Below are positions 1 to 6,719 of a DNA stretch of 6,719 nucleotides, in pieces (the first letter of the stretch is position 1; every line of letters begins with the position of its first letter). The stretch is taken from positions 1 through 6,719 of the forward strand of contig CAMQYB010000108.1 of assembly GCA_947039055.1 (NCBI GenBank), read 5' to 3'. Origin of the DNA: an uncultured Deferribacteraceae bacterium (lineage in GTDB: Bacteria; Chrysiogenota; Deferribacteres; Deferribacterales; Mucispirillaceae). A program made the translations under genes and the position numbers. Below the pieces are notes generated by a model that was not told the DNA's origin, searched no databases, and was given only the letters and a program-made list of their open reading frames with translations.

Positions 1-15
1 TTTTTGCTAAATATT

Positions 16-1086
16 CTATTTTTTATTTAATCCATATTTTTTTAATGTTCCTAAAATAGCTGCCAATGCTTGGTATAAATTCTCTGGAACTTCATCACCT
101 ATACTTACAGAATCATAAAGCAATCTTGCAAGTGGTGGATCTACAACTATATCTATTCTGCTCTCAATCGCTAACTCTTTAATCTTTAATGCAACAAGAC
201 CTTTACCCTTTGCAACAATCTTTGGAGCTCTATCAACACCAATCTTATAACTTATAGCTACTGCATAATGCGTTGGGTTTGTGATTACTAAATCAGATTT
301 CGGGACATCATCTAACATTCGTTTTCTAGCCGCATCTTGCTGTGCCTGTCTAATACGGTTACGAACTTGGGGATCCCCTTCTGATCGCTTATACTCTTCT
401 TTTATCTCTTGCTTTGTCATACGGATATCTTTATTATGTTGCCACTTCTGATAAGAAAAATCTGCCACACCTATCGCTAAAACCAACAACGCTAGCTTTA
501 ACAAAATATCAAATATTAACTCTCCAAGATACGCCATCTGATCCATAATATCCGCATCTATCATTCGAGTAATTGTGCTGACCTCTTCTGAAACAGCATA
601 CCATGATATAACTGATAACAAACCTATCTTGGCTAATGATTTAATTAAATCTACTACCTTACGCATACTAAAAAAAGTCTTCATAAAGTTAGCAAAAAAA
701 TTCAACTTATCAAACTTTGGCTCAATAGCTTTTCCTGAAATAAAAAAACCAACCTGATAAACATTAATAGCAACAGCTATGATAAATAAAAAAATAAACA
801 CAGGCATTAATAATTTCGCCATGAATTTAAGTGAATACATAAATAAATAATATGTAGAATCTTCATTTAAATTATATGTTATAAACTGTAAAGTTTCACT
901 AAAAAAACCCTTAAAAAGATCCATGAAATACGGAGTGTAGTAATAAAACCCTAACACAATCACTACTAATAAAACACCAGATGTGAGATCAGCACTTTTT
1001 GCAACCGATCCCTCTTTTCTACGTGCTTCTCGATGTTGGGGGGTGGCTTCCTCACTCTTCTCCGTTCCGTCTTGATTCTCTGCCAT
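16..1086 (-). CDS. flhB: FlhB, flagellar type III export switch protein
   Basis: FlhB is the inner-membrane component of the flagellar export gate that switches secretion from rod/hook to filament substrates. The protein is 356 residues, normal for the family. It opens with the usual charged N-terminus (EKSEEATPQHREARRKEGSVA). Four hydrophobic segments follow near residues 33-50, 83-112, 147-165 and 187-209. The cytoplasmic linker has the conserved GDPQVRNRIRQ stretch (about 237-247). The autocleavage motif NPTH sits at 270-273, where cleavage occurs between Asn and Pro in characterised homologues. The C-terminal domain ends soon after, with no extension. The ATG overlaps the fliR stop by 1 nt (TAATG), and no good Shine-Dalgarno is visible, so translational coupling to fliR is likely. 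The stop is TAG. Only 15 nt follow before the window edge, with no visible start codon or terminator; flhA would be a common next gene, but it is not seen. A non-flagellar SctU homologue is less likely given the sequence style. Confidence 0.96.
   Translation of the reverse strand: MAENQDGTEKSEEATPQHREARRKEGSVAKSADLTSGVLLVVIVLGFYYYTPYFMDLFKGFFSETLQFITYNLNEDSTYYLFMYSLKFMAKLLMPVFIFLFIIAVAINVYQVGFFISGKAIEPKFDKLNFFANFMKTFFSMRKVVDLIKSLAKIGLLSVISWYAVSEEVSTITRMIDADIMDQMAYLGELIFDILLKLALLVLAIGVADFSYQKWQHNKDIRMTKQEIKEEYKRSEGDPQVRNRIRQAQQDAARKRMLDDVPKSDLVITNPTHYAVAISYKIGVDRAPKIVAKGKGLVALKIKELAIESRIDIVVDPPLARLLYDSVSIGDEVPENLYQALAAILGTLKKYGLNKK
268..279 (-). other. FlhB NPTH autocleavage site codons
   Basis: The codons AAC CCA ACG CAT encode Asn270-Pro271-Thr272-His273. 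In studied FlhB/SctU proteins the chain breaks itself between this Asn and Pro, and the break is needed for the substrate-specificity switch. All four residues are intact, so the protein is expected to be switch-competent. The cleavage itself is inferred from the family. Confidence 0.9.
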
Positions 1087-1871
1087 TATTGACCAGCCAT
1101 TTTATCGAAAAAACTTAATATCGTTCTAAAATATTCGTTCATTATCTTCTCAAATACTACATAAAATAACGGTAACCCTAACGTTAAAAATATAGCACCT
1201 ATACCAATCTTAATCGGAAAACCGATTACCATAAGATTTATCTGTGGAACTAAACGTGCCATAAATCCCATCACCGCATTTGTTACCATCAACGCTATAA
1301 ATACCGGCGCTGTTATCTGTAACGCCACAACAAATACCCTCGTAAATGTTAACAGTACAAAAAGCAACGCCTCTTGATTATACGGAAAATTCGCTAATGG
1401 AAGATAATCGAAACTTGTCATAATCGCCCTTAAAAATATATGGTGACCATAAATAGATAAGTAAATCAACGTTGCAAGAATATTATACACCTGACCTGAA
1501 AATGACATAGACGCATTTGATGACGGATCTAGAACCGATACCATCGAAAAACCCATCTGATAATCTACCAAATACCCACCAAACTGAACAGCTGAAAAAA
1601 GCAAACTTGTCATAACTCCGATAGTTATACCTATCAAAATTTCCTTGCTCGCTGTCAAAATTAACCACAATGCACTTGGATCTACTACCATTAAACGAGG
1701 AATATTCGGAGCTACCAACAACGCTATTATCGTACTTAACATAATACGTAATTGATTATTTAAAACCGTTGAACTAAAGATCGGTGCTGTAAAGATTATA
1801 GCATTAATACGTATAAACACAAAGAAGAATGTTATAAGGCGAGTGGGTTCTAATAATTCTTCAAAATTCAT
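1086..1871 (-). CDS. fliR: FliR, flagellar type III export gate membrane protein
   Basis: FliR forms the export-gate core with FliP and FliQ inside the flagellar basal body, and FlhB wraps around that core. The 261-residue length fits the family. The protein is almost entirely hydrophobic, with probable membrane segments near 11-31, 42-60, 67-95, 126-148, 165-200 and 212-241. Family-like stretches are visible: RINAIIFTAPIFSS (21-34), KEILIGITIG (76-85), the GGYLVDYQMGFSM region (98-110) followed by DP (115-116), and VPQINLMVIGFPIKIGIG (208-225). The ATG lies 9 nt after the amidase TAG stop, with only a weak GAAG about 4 nt upstream of it. The stop (TAA) overlaps the flhB start by 1 nt. FliR and FlhB are often adjacent and in some bacteria fused; here they are separate. 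No truncation is seen. A virulence-type SctT homologue is the only real alternative and is less likely. Confidence 0.95.
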   Translation of the reverse strand: MNFEELLEPTRLITFFFVFIRINAIIFTAPIFSSTVLNNQLRIMLSTIIALLVAPNIPRLMVVDPSALWLILTASKEILIGITIGVMTSLLFSAVQFGGYLVDYQMGFSMVSVLDPSSNASMSFSGQVYNILATLIYLSIYGHHIFLRAIMTSFDYLPLANFPYNQEALLFVLLTFTRVFVVALQITAPVFIALMVTNAVMGFMARLVPQINLMVIGFPIKIGIGAIFLTLGLPLFYVVFEKIMNEYFRTILSFFDKMAGQ

Positions 1872-1880
1872 ATATCTTCA

Positions 1881-3899
1881 CTAATAATTATACTTTTCAA
1901 TATAATCTCTCAACCCTTGATAAATACCTTCTGCTATCTGATTTCTATAGCTTGATGTTGACAACTTCTTCGCATCTCCTACATGTGATAAAAAACCTGT
2001 CTCTATTAATATCGACGGCATCGTTGCTCCAACTAATACATAAAACGGTGCTTGCTTTACACCTTTATTTTGTACTTTAGATAACCTAACTTTTTTAACT
2101 AAAGCCTTCTGAACTGCACCCGCTAATAACAACGACTCCTCTAATTTAGAGTATTTTAATATATCTTTTAATATACCCTGCAAATCTGAAATAGATTTTG
2201 TAGTCGCCTGGTTTTCTAAAGCCGCAACCTCTAATGCTGCTCTATCATTAGTTACATTGAAAACATATGTCTCTACTCCTGAAACTTTTTTATTACGTGC
2301 AGCGTTCGCATGGATAGATACAAACAGATCTGCCTTATACTTATTTGCTATCGCCGTACGTTCTTCTAACGGTATAAATATATCCTTCGATCGTGTCATA
2401 TATATTTTGAGATCCTTATCCCTACTTAATAAATCTCTCACTTTTTTTGCGATATCAAGAACAACATCTTTCTCTTTCAACCTGCCGTAACTTGCTCCAG
2501 GATCTTTGCCACCATGACCTGCATCAATCACTACAGTTCTAATCTTTAAACCAAGCGCCGTACCCAAGGTAAGCTCTTTGCCTGCAAAATCATCAGCACT
2601 CTTATTAGATATTCTTGTGTTTGATTCTATACCCTTAATTATGTCATCTGTTGAAAGATCAGAACTATGAACATTGTTGGTATTACGATTATTGTTGCTG
2701 TTATTACTATTGTTATTATTACTACGATTATTATTGCTGTTATTATTGTTATTGCGATTGTCGTTATTATTATCTATAACTTTTGCAATAGCTGGAAGAT
2801 TGGTTGGTTGTTCATCACGTTTTCTATCGAACACATCTACAACTATTCTACTTGGATTAGTCATTTGAAATATCGTAAAATCTCTAACATTTTCAGAATC
2901 TAGCACTACTCTAGTATTCTTACTTGGTTCATTATATCCAACTCTCACAGAGTTTAACAAACCATCTTTAATCACTATATTATTTGATAAATCTGTACTA
3001 AGCGATGATGAAGATATATCTAATGTTAAGCGTGGAGGTAGATTACTTTTTTTATCCTCACTAATCCAAATACTACGATACTGTGCTGTGCTTGATGTAT
3101 CAATAACTACTCTTGTATAATCTTTAGCAGAGAAATAACGTACACCTTTAATCACTATAACTTCATTTTTTACATCTGATAAACCAATGAAACTAGCAGC
3201 CTTTAACGCTAACTCTTTATCTGCATCAATATTCTTGTTTGCTATATGATTACGTTGTTCGGCAACCCTTTCTCTCTCGTTATTTTCACGCTTTTTCCTT
3301 GCCTCATTCTTTCTATTCTGATCATCACGTGCATTACTTTGCCGTTCAGCTTCACGTTTAGCGATACTTTCATCTCGTTTTGGAGAACCTGATGTTGAAG
3401 ATGGTGATGTATTACTTATGGTTGCTAATTTTTTTCTAGCTGTATCCGCTTGTGTTGATGTTGGGTACTTTGCGATTAATCTATTTAATATAAATTTAGC
3501 TGAGGAACGATCTCTTATTTGAAGATATATATCTGACGCATCAATATATGAATCTCTTGATATAGATACATTAAACTTGTTTTGTAACTCTCTATAATAT
3601 TCTAACGACTTATCAATATCTGATCTTACTTTAAATCTTCTAAAACTTGACGACAACGATCTAGCAGCAATTTGAATTGCTCTTGCACCATCATTACTAC
3701 CTCTGTTCGCTTTATAGAAATCATACATACGATCTGCAATATCAACATACGTCGATCGTTTAACTTTTTCTGTCCTATCAAGCAATACCAGTTCCCAGTT
3801 CGCATTATCTAAAACCTTAGACGCTAACACTGTAACTGGACAAAGAAATATTAGTAACAATAATGTTAACAATATTTTATAACTCGCTCTAGTCATCAT
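1881..3899 (-). CDS. Exported N-acetylmuramoyl-L-alanine amidase (AMIN + Amidase_3)
   Basis: This enzyme cuts the bond between N-acetylmuramic acid and L-alanine in peptidoglycan and should act in the periplasm. The layout of its 672 residues is: Sec signal peptide at 1-26 (hydrophobic run, cleavage after VLA); TPR-like helical region at about 35-160, ending in the AKFILNRLIAKYPTSTQADT stretch; strongly charged K/R/E/N/Q linker at about 173-229; AMIN domain at about 246-357, presumed to bind peptidoglycan or envelope; Asn-rich linker at 377-409; Amidase_3 at about 452-669. The expected zinc ligands are present: His462 (DAGHGG), Glu476 (LKEKD) and His530 (SIHANA). So is catalytic Glu633 (ETGFLSH). 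About 100 residues separate His530 from Glu633 and include a helical SDLQGILKDILKYSKLEESL stretch, like the inserted region of activator-controlled AmiA/B/C enzymes. Two ATG codons are adjacent at the start, and the second (3896) has the better ribosome-site spacing. It lies 15 nt after uvrA and 9 nt before fliR. Cys20 lacks a small residue before it, so this is not an obvious lipoprotein. Confidence 0.93.
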   Translation of the reverse strand: MMTRASYKILLTLLLLIFLCPVTVLASKVLDNANWELVLLDRTEKVKRSTYVDIADRMYDFYKANRGSNDGARAIQIAARSLSSSFRRFKVRSDIDKSLEYYRELQNKFNVSISRDSYIDASDIYLQIRDRSSAKFILNRLIAKYPTSTQADTARKKLATISNTSPSSTSGSPKRDESIAKREAERQSNARDDQNRKNEARKKRENNERERVAEQRNHIANKNIDADKELALKAASFIGLSDVKNEVIVIKGVRYFSAKDYTRVVIDTSSTAQYRSIWISEDKKSNLPPRLTLDISSSSLSTDLSNNIVIKDGLLNSVRVGYNEPSKNTRVVLDSENVRDFTIFQMTNPSRIVVDVFDRKRDEQPTNLPAIAKVIDNNNDNRNNNNNSNNNRSNNNNSNNSNNNRNTNNVHSSDLSTDDIIKGIESNTRISNKSADDFAGKELTLGTALGLKIRTVVIDAGHGGKDPGASYGRLKEKDVVLDIAKKVRDLLSRDKDLKIYMTRSKDIFIPLEERTAIANKYKADLFVSIHANAARNKKVSGVETYVFNVTNDRAALEVAALENQATTKSISDLQGILKDILKYSKLEESLLLAGAVQKALVKKVRLSKVQNKGVKQAPFYVLVGATMPSILIETGFLSHVGDAKKLSTSSYRNQIAEGIYQGLRDYIEKYNY
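2673..2771 (-). repeat. Asn-rich low-complexity tract inside the amidase gene
   Basis: These codons encode amidase residues 377-409, of which 24 of 33 are Asn, broken by Ser and Arg. The DNA is an imperfect repeat of AAT/AAC triplets with a longer periodicity: the run cgattatt(g/a)ttgctgtta recurs on the plus strand near 2686 and 2726, matching repeated N-rich blocks that end in Arg. The tract joins the AMIN and catalytic domains and is probably a flexible linker. Triplet repeats can gain or lose units without shifting the frame. Confidence 0.85.
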
Positions 3900-3904
3900 T
3901 CCTT
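3900..3904 (-). promoter_or_regulatory. Ribosome binding site of the amidase gene (AAGGA)
   Basis: The minus strand reads GTAAGGA directly followed by ATGATG. AAGGA touches the first ATG (spacing 0) and lies 3 nt before the second. Both are tight, so the second ATG (codon 3894-3896) is the more likely start. The two options differ by a single Met before the signal peptide. The next in-frame alternative, TTG at codon 10, would break the signal peptide. Confidence 0.55.
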
Positions 3905-3914
3905 ACGTTACTTC

Positions 3915-6719
3915 TTAATTTAATTTTGTAGCCAAATACTGCCCAGTAAATGAATCATCACACTTTGCACACTCTTCAGGAGTACCTGTGAAAAGAACCT
4001 CTCCACCTCTAACTCCACCTTCTCTGCCTAAATCTATAATAAAATCTGCAACTTTTATAACATCTAAATTATGCTCTATTATTACTATCGTATTTCCAAC
4101 ATCTCTAAGTTCTTGAAAAATATCCACTAACTTATGGATATCATCAAAATGCAATCCTGTTGTTGGCTCATCAAAAAGATATAACGTTTTACCTGTCGAT
4201 CTTTTCATTAACTCTTTTGCAAGTTTTACACGTTGTGACTCTCCACCTGATAAAGTCGTCGCTGCTTGTCCTAACTTAATATAACCTAGTCCAACATCTC
4301 TTAAGACATTTAACTTAGCTTTAAGTTTTGGAATGTTATCAAAAAACTCATACGCTTGATTAACCGTCATAAATAATACATCGGCTATATTTTTCTCTTT
4401 ATAAACTATATCCAACGTATCTCTATTATATCTATTACCGTTACACACATCGCACTTCACATACATATCTGGAAGAAAATGCATCTCTATTTTTATAAAT
4501 CCATCGCCTTGACAAGACTCACATCTACCACCTTTCTTATTGAAAGAAAATCTGCCAGCTGTGTAGCCTCTACGTTTAGCCTCAGGTAACATCGTAAAAA
4601 TATCCCGAATATCTTTAAACAAATCAGTGTACGTTGCAGGGTTACTTCTTGGAGTTCTGCCAATTGGCGATTGATCGATCTTTATAACCTTATCTATATA
4701 ATCGCAACCCTCTATCAATTTATGTTTGCCGATCGCCATACTTGATCCATGAAGTCTTTTCATCATAGCTGGATATAAAATATCTAACACAAGTGTCGAT
4801 TTACCAGACCCAGACACACCAGTTACTGCCGTTATTAAACCTATCGGAAATTTAGCATCTATATCCTTTAAATTATGCTCAGTTGCACCTTTTATAGATA
4901 TAAACTGATCGCCTGCTTGAACCCTTTTTTCTGGCAACTCAATCTTCAATTTACCATTAATATATTTTGCCGTTAAAGACTCTTTAGATTTTAATAAATC
5001 TTTTGGAGTGCCTGCAAAAACAACCTCGCCACCTTTACGTCCAGCGTACGGACCCATATCTATAACATAATCTGATGCTAAAATTGTATCCTCATCATGC
5101 TCTACAACTATAACCGAATTTCCTATATCTCGTAAATTTTTAAGTGTCGCAATTAACATATCATTATCACGCTGATGTAAACCGATCGACGGCTCATCAA
5201 GCACATATAACACTCCCGTTAATCCTGAACCTATCTGTGTTGCAAGTCTAATTCTTTGAGACTCTCCACCTGATAATGTTCCTGAACTTCTGTTTAATGT
5301 AATATAATCTATTCCAACATTTATTAAGAAATTTAACCTACGCAAAATCTCTCTTATAATCTTCGTCGCTATCTCTAACTTGAAACCGTTAAACTCTAAA
5401 CTTTCAAAAAATTCTCTAGCCTCAGCTATATTCATGCTAGTAACTTCTGATATATTTTTACCATCAAGTTTGACAGATAAACTATCTTTCTTAAGTCTTG
5501 CACCACCACACGCTCTGCACGGTTGAAATGTCATACATTTCTTCGCTCTATCTACACTTGTTGATGAATTAGAGTACAACATCTCCTCTAAATCGCCAAC
5601 AGCACCTTTAAACTTCTTCTCATAAAAAACCTTCTTGTCGCCTCTAAAAGTGTAAAGACGTAACGGCTCTTCAACTCCATATAAAATAATATCCTTAGAC
5701 GCTTTAGAGAGTGAACTCCAACTCTTTTCTAAGTTAATTTTATACTTCTCTGATAAAGTATTTAACATATTGTAATGATGAAAATTATCCACTCCAACCC
5801 ATAATGATATAGCACCATCTCGTATAGATAAACTACTATCAACTACGATCGACTCCTCATCAAATACAGCTTTCTCACCGATCCCCTCACAAACAGGACA
5901 AGCTCCAAACGGATTGTTAAATGAGAATATTCTAGGTTCAACTTCAGCTATACTTATACCACAATCTATACACGCAAATTTTTCATTATATAATTTCGTA
6001 CCGCTACCATCAATAATAACTTCAACAAGTCCTTCTGATTTACGAAGTGCAATCTCAACTGAATCTGTAATCCTACGCTTATTTTCAGGCTTATTCACAA
6101 GTCTATCAACTAAGATAGATACATCATGTTTAACTTTCTTATCAACAACAATTTCATCTTCTAATCTTATTAATTTTTTATCAAAATATGCTCTTACAAA
6201 ACCATCTTTTAATAGATCTTTAAAATATTTTTTGAACTCGCCTTTCTTACCTCGTATAACTGGAGATAAAATTTCAAGCTTGCTACCCTCATCCAATTTA
6301 AGAAGATCATCAACCATATTTTGAACAGTAAATGTTTCTATTCTTTTACCGCAATCTGGACAGTATACATCGCCAACTCTTGCAAATAATAAACGCATAT
6401 AATCGTAGATCTCTGTAATCGTACCAACTGTCGATCTTGGATTACGACTGATTGATTTCTGCTCTATACTGATCGCTGGTGATAAACCCTCTATCGAATC
6501 TACATCTGGCTTATCCATCAACTCTAAAAACTGTCGTGCATAAGATGACAATGACTCAACATATCTTCTTTGTCCCTCTGCATACAACGTATCAAAAGCA
6601 AGCGTTGACTTGCCCGATCCCGAAACTCCAGTAATTACTACCAACTGATCTTTCGGTATATCAATATCTATGTTTTTTAAGTTATGTTGTCTTGCACCAC
6701 GAATAACTATATTATTAAT
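3915..6719 (-). CDS. uvrA: UvrA, excinuclease ABC subunit A (5' end cut by window edge)
   Basis: UvrA is the ABC-type ATPase dimer that finds bulky DNA lesions and loads UvrB in nucleotide excision repair. 934 residues are visible, against 940 in E. coli. The frame runs open to 6719 and reads INNIVIRGARQHNLKNIDID, the usual UvrA N-terminus, so the TTG at 6642-6644 is an internal Leu and not the start. Visible features (counted from the edge) are: Walker A at 31-39 and 634-642 (GVSGSGKST both times); LSGGESQR signatures at 482-489 and 823-830; Walker B Asp-Glu at 508-509 (DEPSIGLH) and 850-851 (DEPTTGLH); switch His541 and His883. Zinc-finger cysteines are at 250/253/274/277 and 733/736/756/759. 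Further CxxC pairs at 120/123 and 401/404 match the extra zinc module seen in some family structures. The stop is TAA, 15 nt before the amidase start. Any SOS operator would lie upstream of the window. The gene appears intact apart from the missing first residue(s). Confidence 0.97.
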   Translation of the reverse strand: MNNIVIRGARQHNLKNIDIDIPKDQLVVITGVSGSGKSTLAFDTLYAEGQRRYVESLSSYARQFLELMDKPDVDSIEGLSPAISIEQKSISRNPRSTVGTITEIYDYMRLLFARVGDVYCPDCGKRIETFTVQNMVDDLLKLDEGSKLEILSPVIRGKKGEFKKYFKDLLKDGFVRAYFDKKLIRLEDEIVVDKKVKHDVSILVDRLVNKPENKRRITDSVEIALRKSEGLVEVIIDGSGTKLYNEKFACIDCGISIAEVEPRIFSFNNPFGACPVCEGIGEKAVFDEESIVVDSSLSIRDGAISLWVGVDNFHHYNMLNTLSEKYKINLEKSWSSLSKASKDIILYGVEEPLRLYTFRGDKKVFYEKKFKGAVGDLEEMLYSNSSTSVDRAKKCMTFQPCRACGGARLKKDSLSVKLDGKNISEVTSMNIAEAREFFESLEFNGFKLEIATKIIREILRRLNFLINVGIDYITLNRSSGTLSGGESQRIRLATQIGSGLTGVLYVLDEPSIGLHQRDNDMLIATLKNLRDIGNSVIVVEHDEDTILASDYVIDMGPYAGRKGGEVVFAGTPKDLLKSKESLTAKYINGKLKIELPEKRVQAGDQFISIKGATEHNLKDIDAKFPIGLITAVTGVSGSGKSTLVLDILYPAMMKRLHGSSMAIGKHKLIEGCDYIDKVIKIDQSPIGRTPRSNPATYTDLFKDIRDIFTMLPEAKRRGYTAGRFSFNKKGGRCESCQGDGFIKIEMHFLPDMYVKCDVCNGNRYNRDTLDIVYKEKNIADVLFMTVNQAYEFFDNIPKLKAKLNVLRDVGLGYIKLGQAATTLSGGESQRVKLAKELMKRSTGKTLYLFDEPTTGLHFDDIHKLVDIFQELRDVGNTIVIIEHNLDVIKVADFIIDLGREGGVRGGEVLFTGTPEECAKCDDSFTGQYLATKLN

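Larger units (their letters stand above)
16..6719 (-). other. Probable single transcription unit uvrA-amidase-fliR-flhB
   Basis: Four genes share one strand with junctions of +15, +9 and -1 nt. No junction is long enough for a terminator hairpin. I saw no convincing sigma-28 or sigma-54 type flagellar promoter at the amidase/fliR junction, though an internal promoter inside the amidase gene cannot be excluded by eye. Cotranscription is inferred from spacing only. Confidence 0.65.

Noticed and set aside
575..757. A 60-codon plus-strand open frame.
   Set aside because: It is antisense to flhB and low-complexity, with no independent support.
1483..1668. A 61-codon minus-strand open frame in another phase.
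   Set aside because: It overlaps fliR in a different frame. The fliR frame has clear family motifs and this one has none.
2257..2490. A 77-codon plus-strand open frame.
   Set aside because: It is antisense to the amidase catalytic domain, has no recognisable motif, and is a shadow of that gene.
2667..2903. Plus-strand open frames (also 2674-2868) encoding runs of Leu, Ile and Val that look like membrane proteins.
   Set aside because: They are the antisense reading of the Asn-rich AAT/AAC tract in the amidase gene. The hydrophobicity is a by-product of TTA/ATT/TAT triplets, and there is no family resemblance.
3820..3899. A possible lipoprotein signal at amidase Cys20.
   Set aside because: The residues before Cys20 are Ile-Phe-Leu, and a lipobox needs a small residue at -1. 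The VLA/S site at 26/27 fits ordinary signal peptidase cleavage.
5914..6324. A 136-codon plus-strand open frame.
   Set aside because: It lies wholly inside the well-supported uvrA coding sequence on the opposite strand and shows no recognisable domain.
1..6719. The possibility of a novel defence, mobile or secretion system.
   Set aside because: All but about 40 nt is taken up by four genes of known families with intact key residues. No integrase, transposase, inverted repeats, CRISPR repeats or unknown open frame was seen.

Overview
The window is an AT-rich (about two-thirds A+T by eye), densely packed stretch. All four genes lie on the minus strand, so they read from high to low coordinates: uvrA (cut by the right edge), an exported N-acetylmuramoyl-L-alanine amidase, fliR and flhB. 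The gaps are 15 nt, 9 nt and a 1-nt overlap. There is no room for terminators between the genes, so the group looks like one transcription unit or the middle of a longer one. Its promoter and its true end both lie outside the window.

The organism is a flagellated bacterium. The amidase has a signal peptide, an AMIN domain and an AmiA/B/C-type catalytic domain, a layout typical of diderm (Gram-negative) cells. The extra N-terminal TPR-like helical region before AMIN resembles amidases I associate with Desulfobacterota (deltaproteobacteria) and related low-GC diderm phyla. That placement is a weak inference, and no species can be named from this sequence.

Layout: 6719-3915 is UvrA, the damage-recognition ATPase of nucleotide excision repair, complete except for the first residue or few residues. 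3899-1881 is the amidase: signal peptide, TPR-like helices, charged linker, AMIN, Asn-rich linker, Amidase_3. 1871-1086 is FliR and 1086-16 is FlhB, two inner-membrane components of the flagellar type III export gate. FlhB keeps its NPTH autocleavage site.

FliR and FlhB act in the same export apparatus. The amidase could link to them through remodelling of peptidoglycan during cell separation or flagellar assembly, but that is inference. UvrA has no evident functional tie to the others and is probably just a neighbour in the unit. I found no RNA genes, mobile elements, CRISPR arrays or attachment sites. No gene-free stretch exceeds 15 nt. Nothing here points to an undescribed system; the most unusual piece is the Asn-rich repetitive linker in the amidase.
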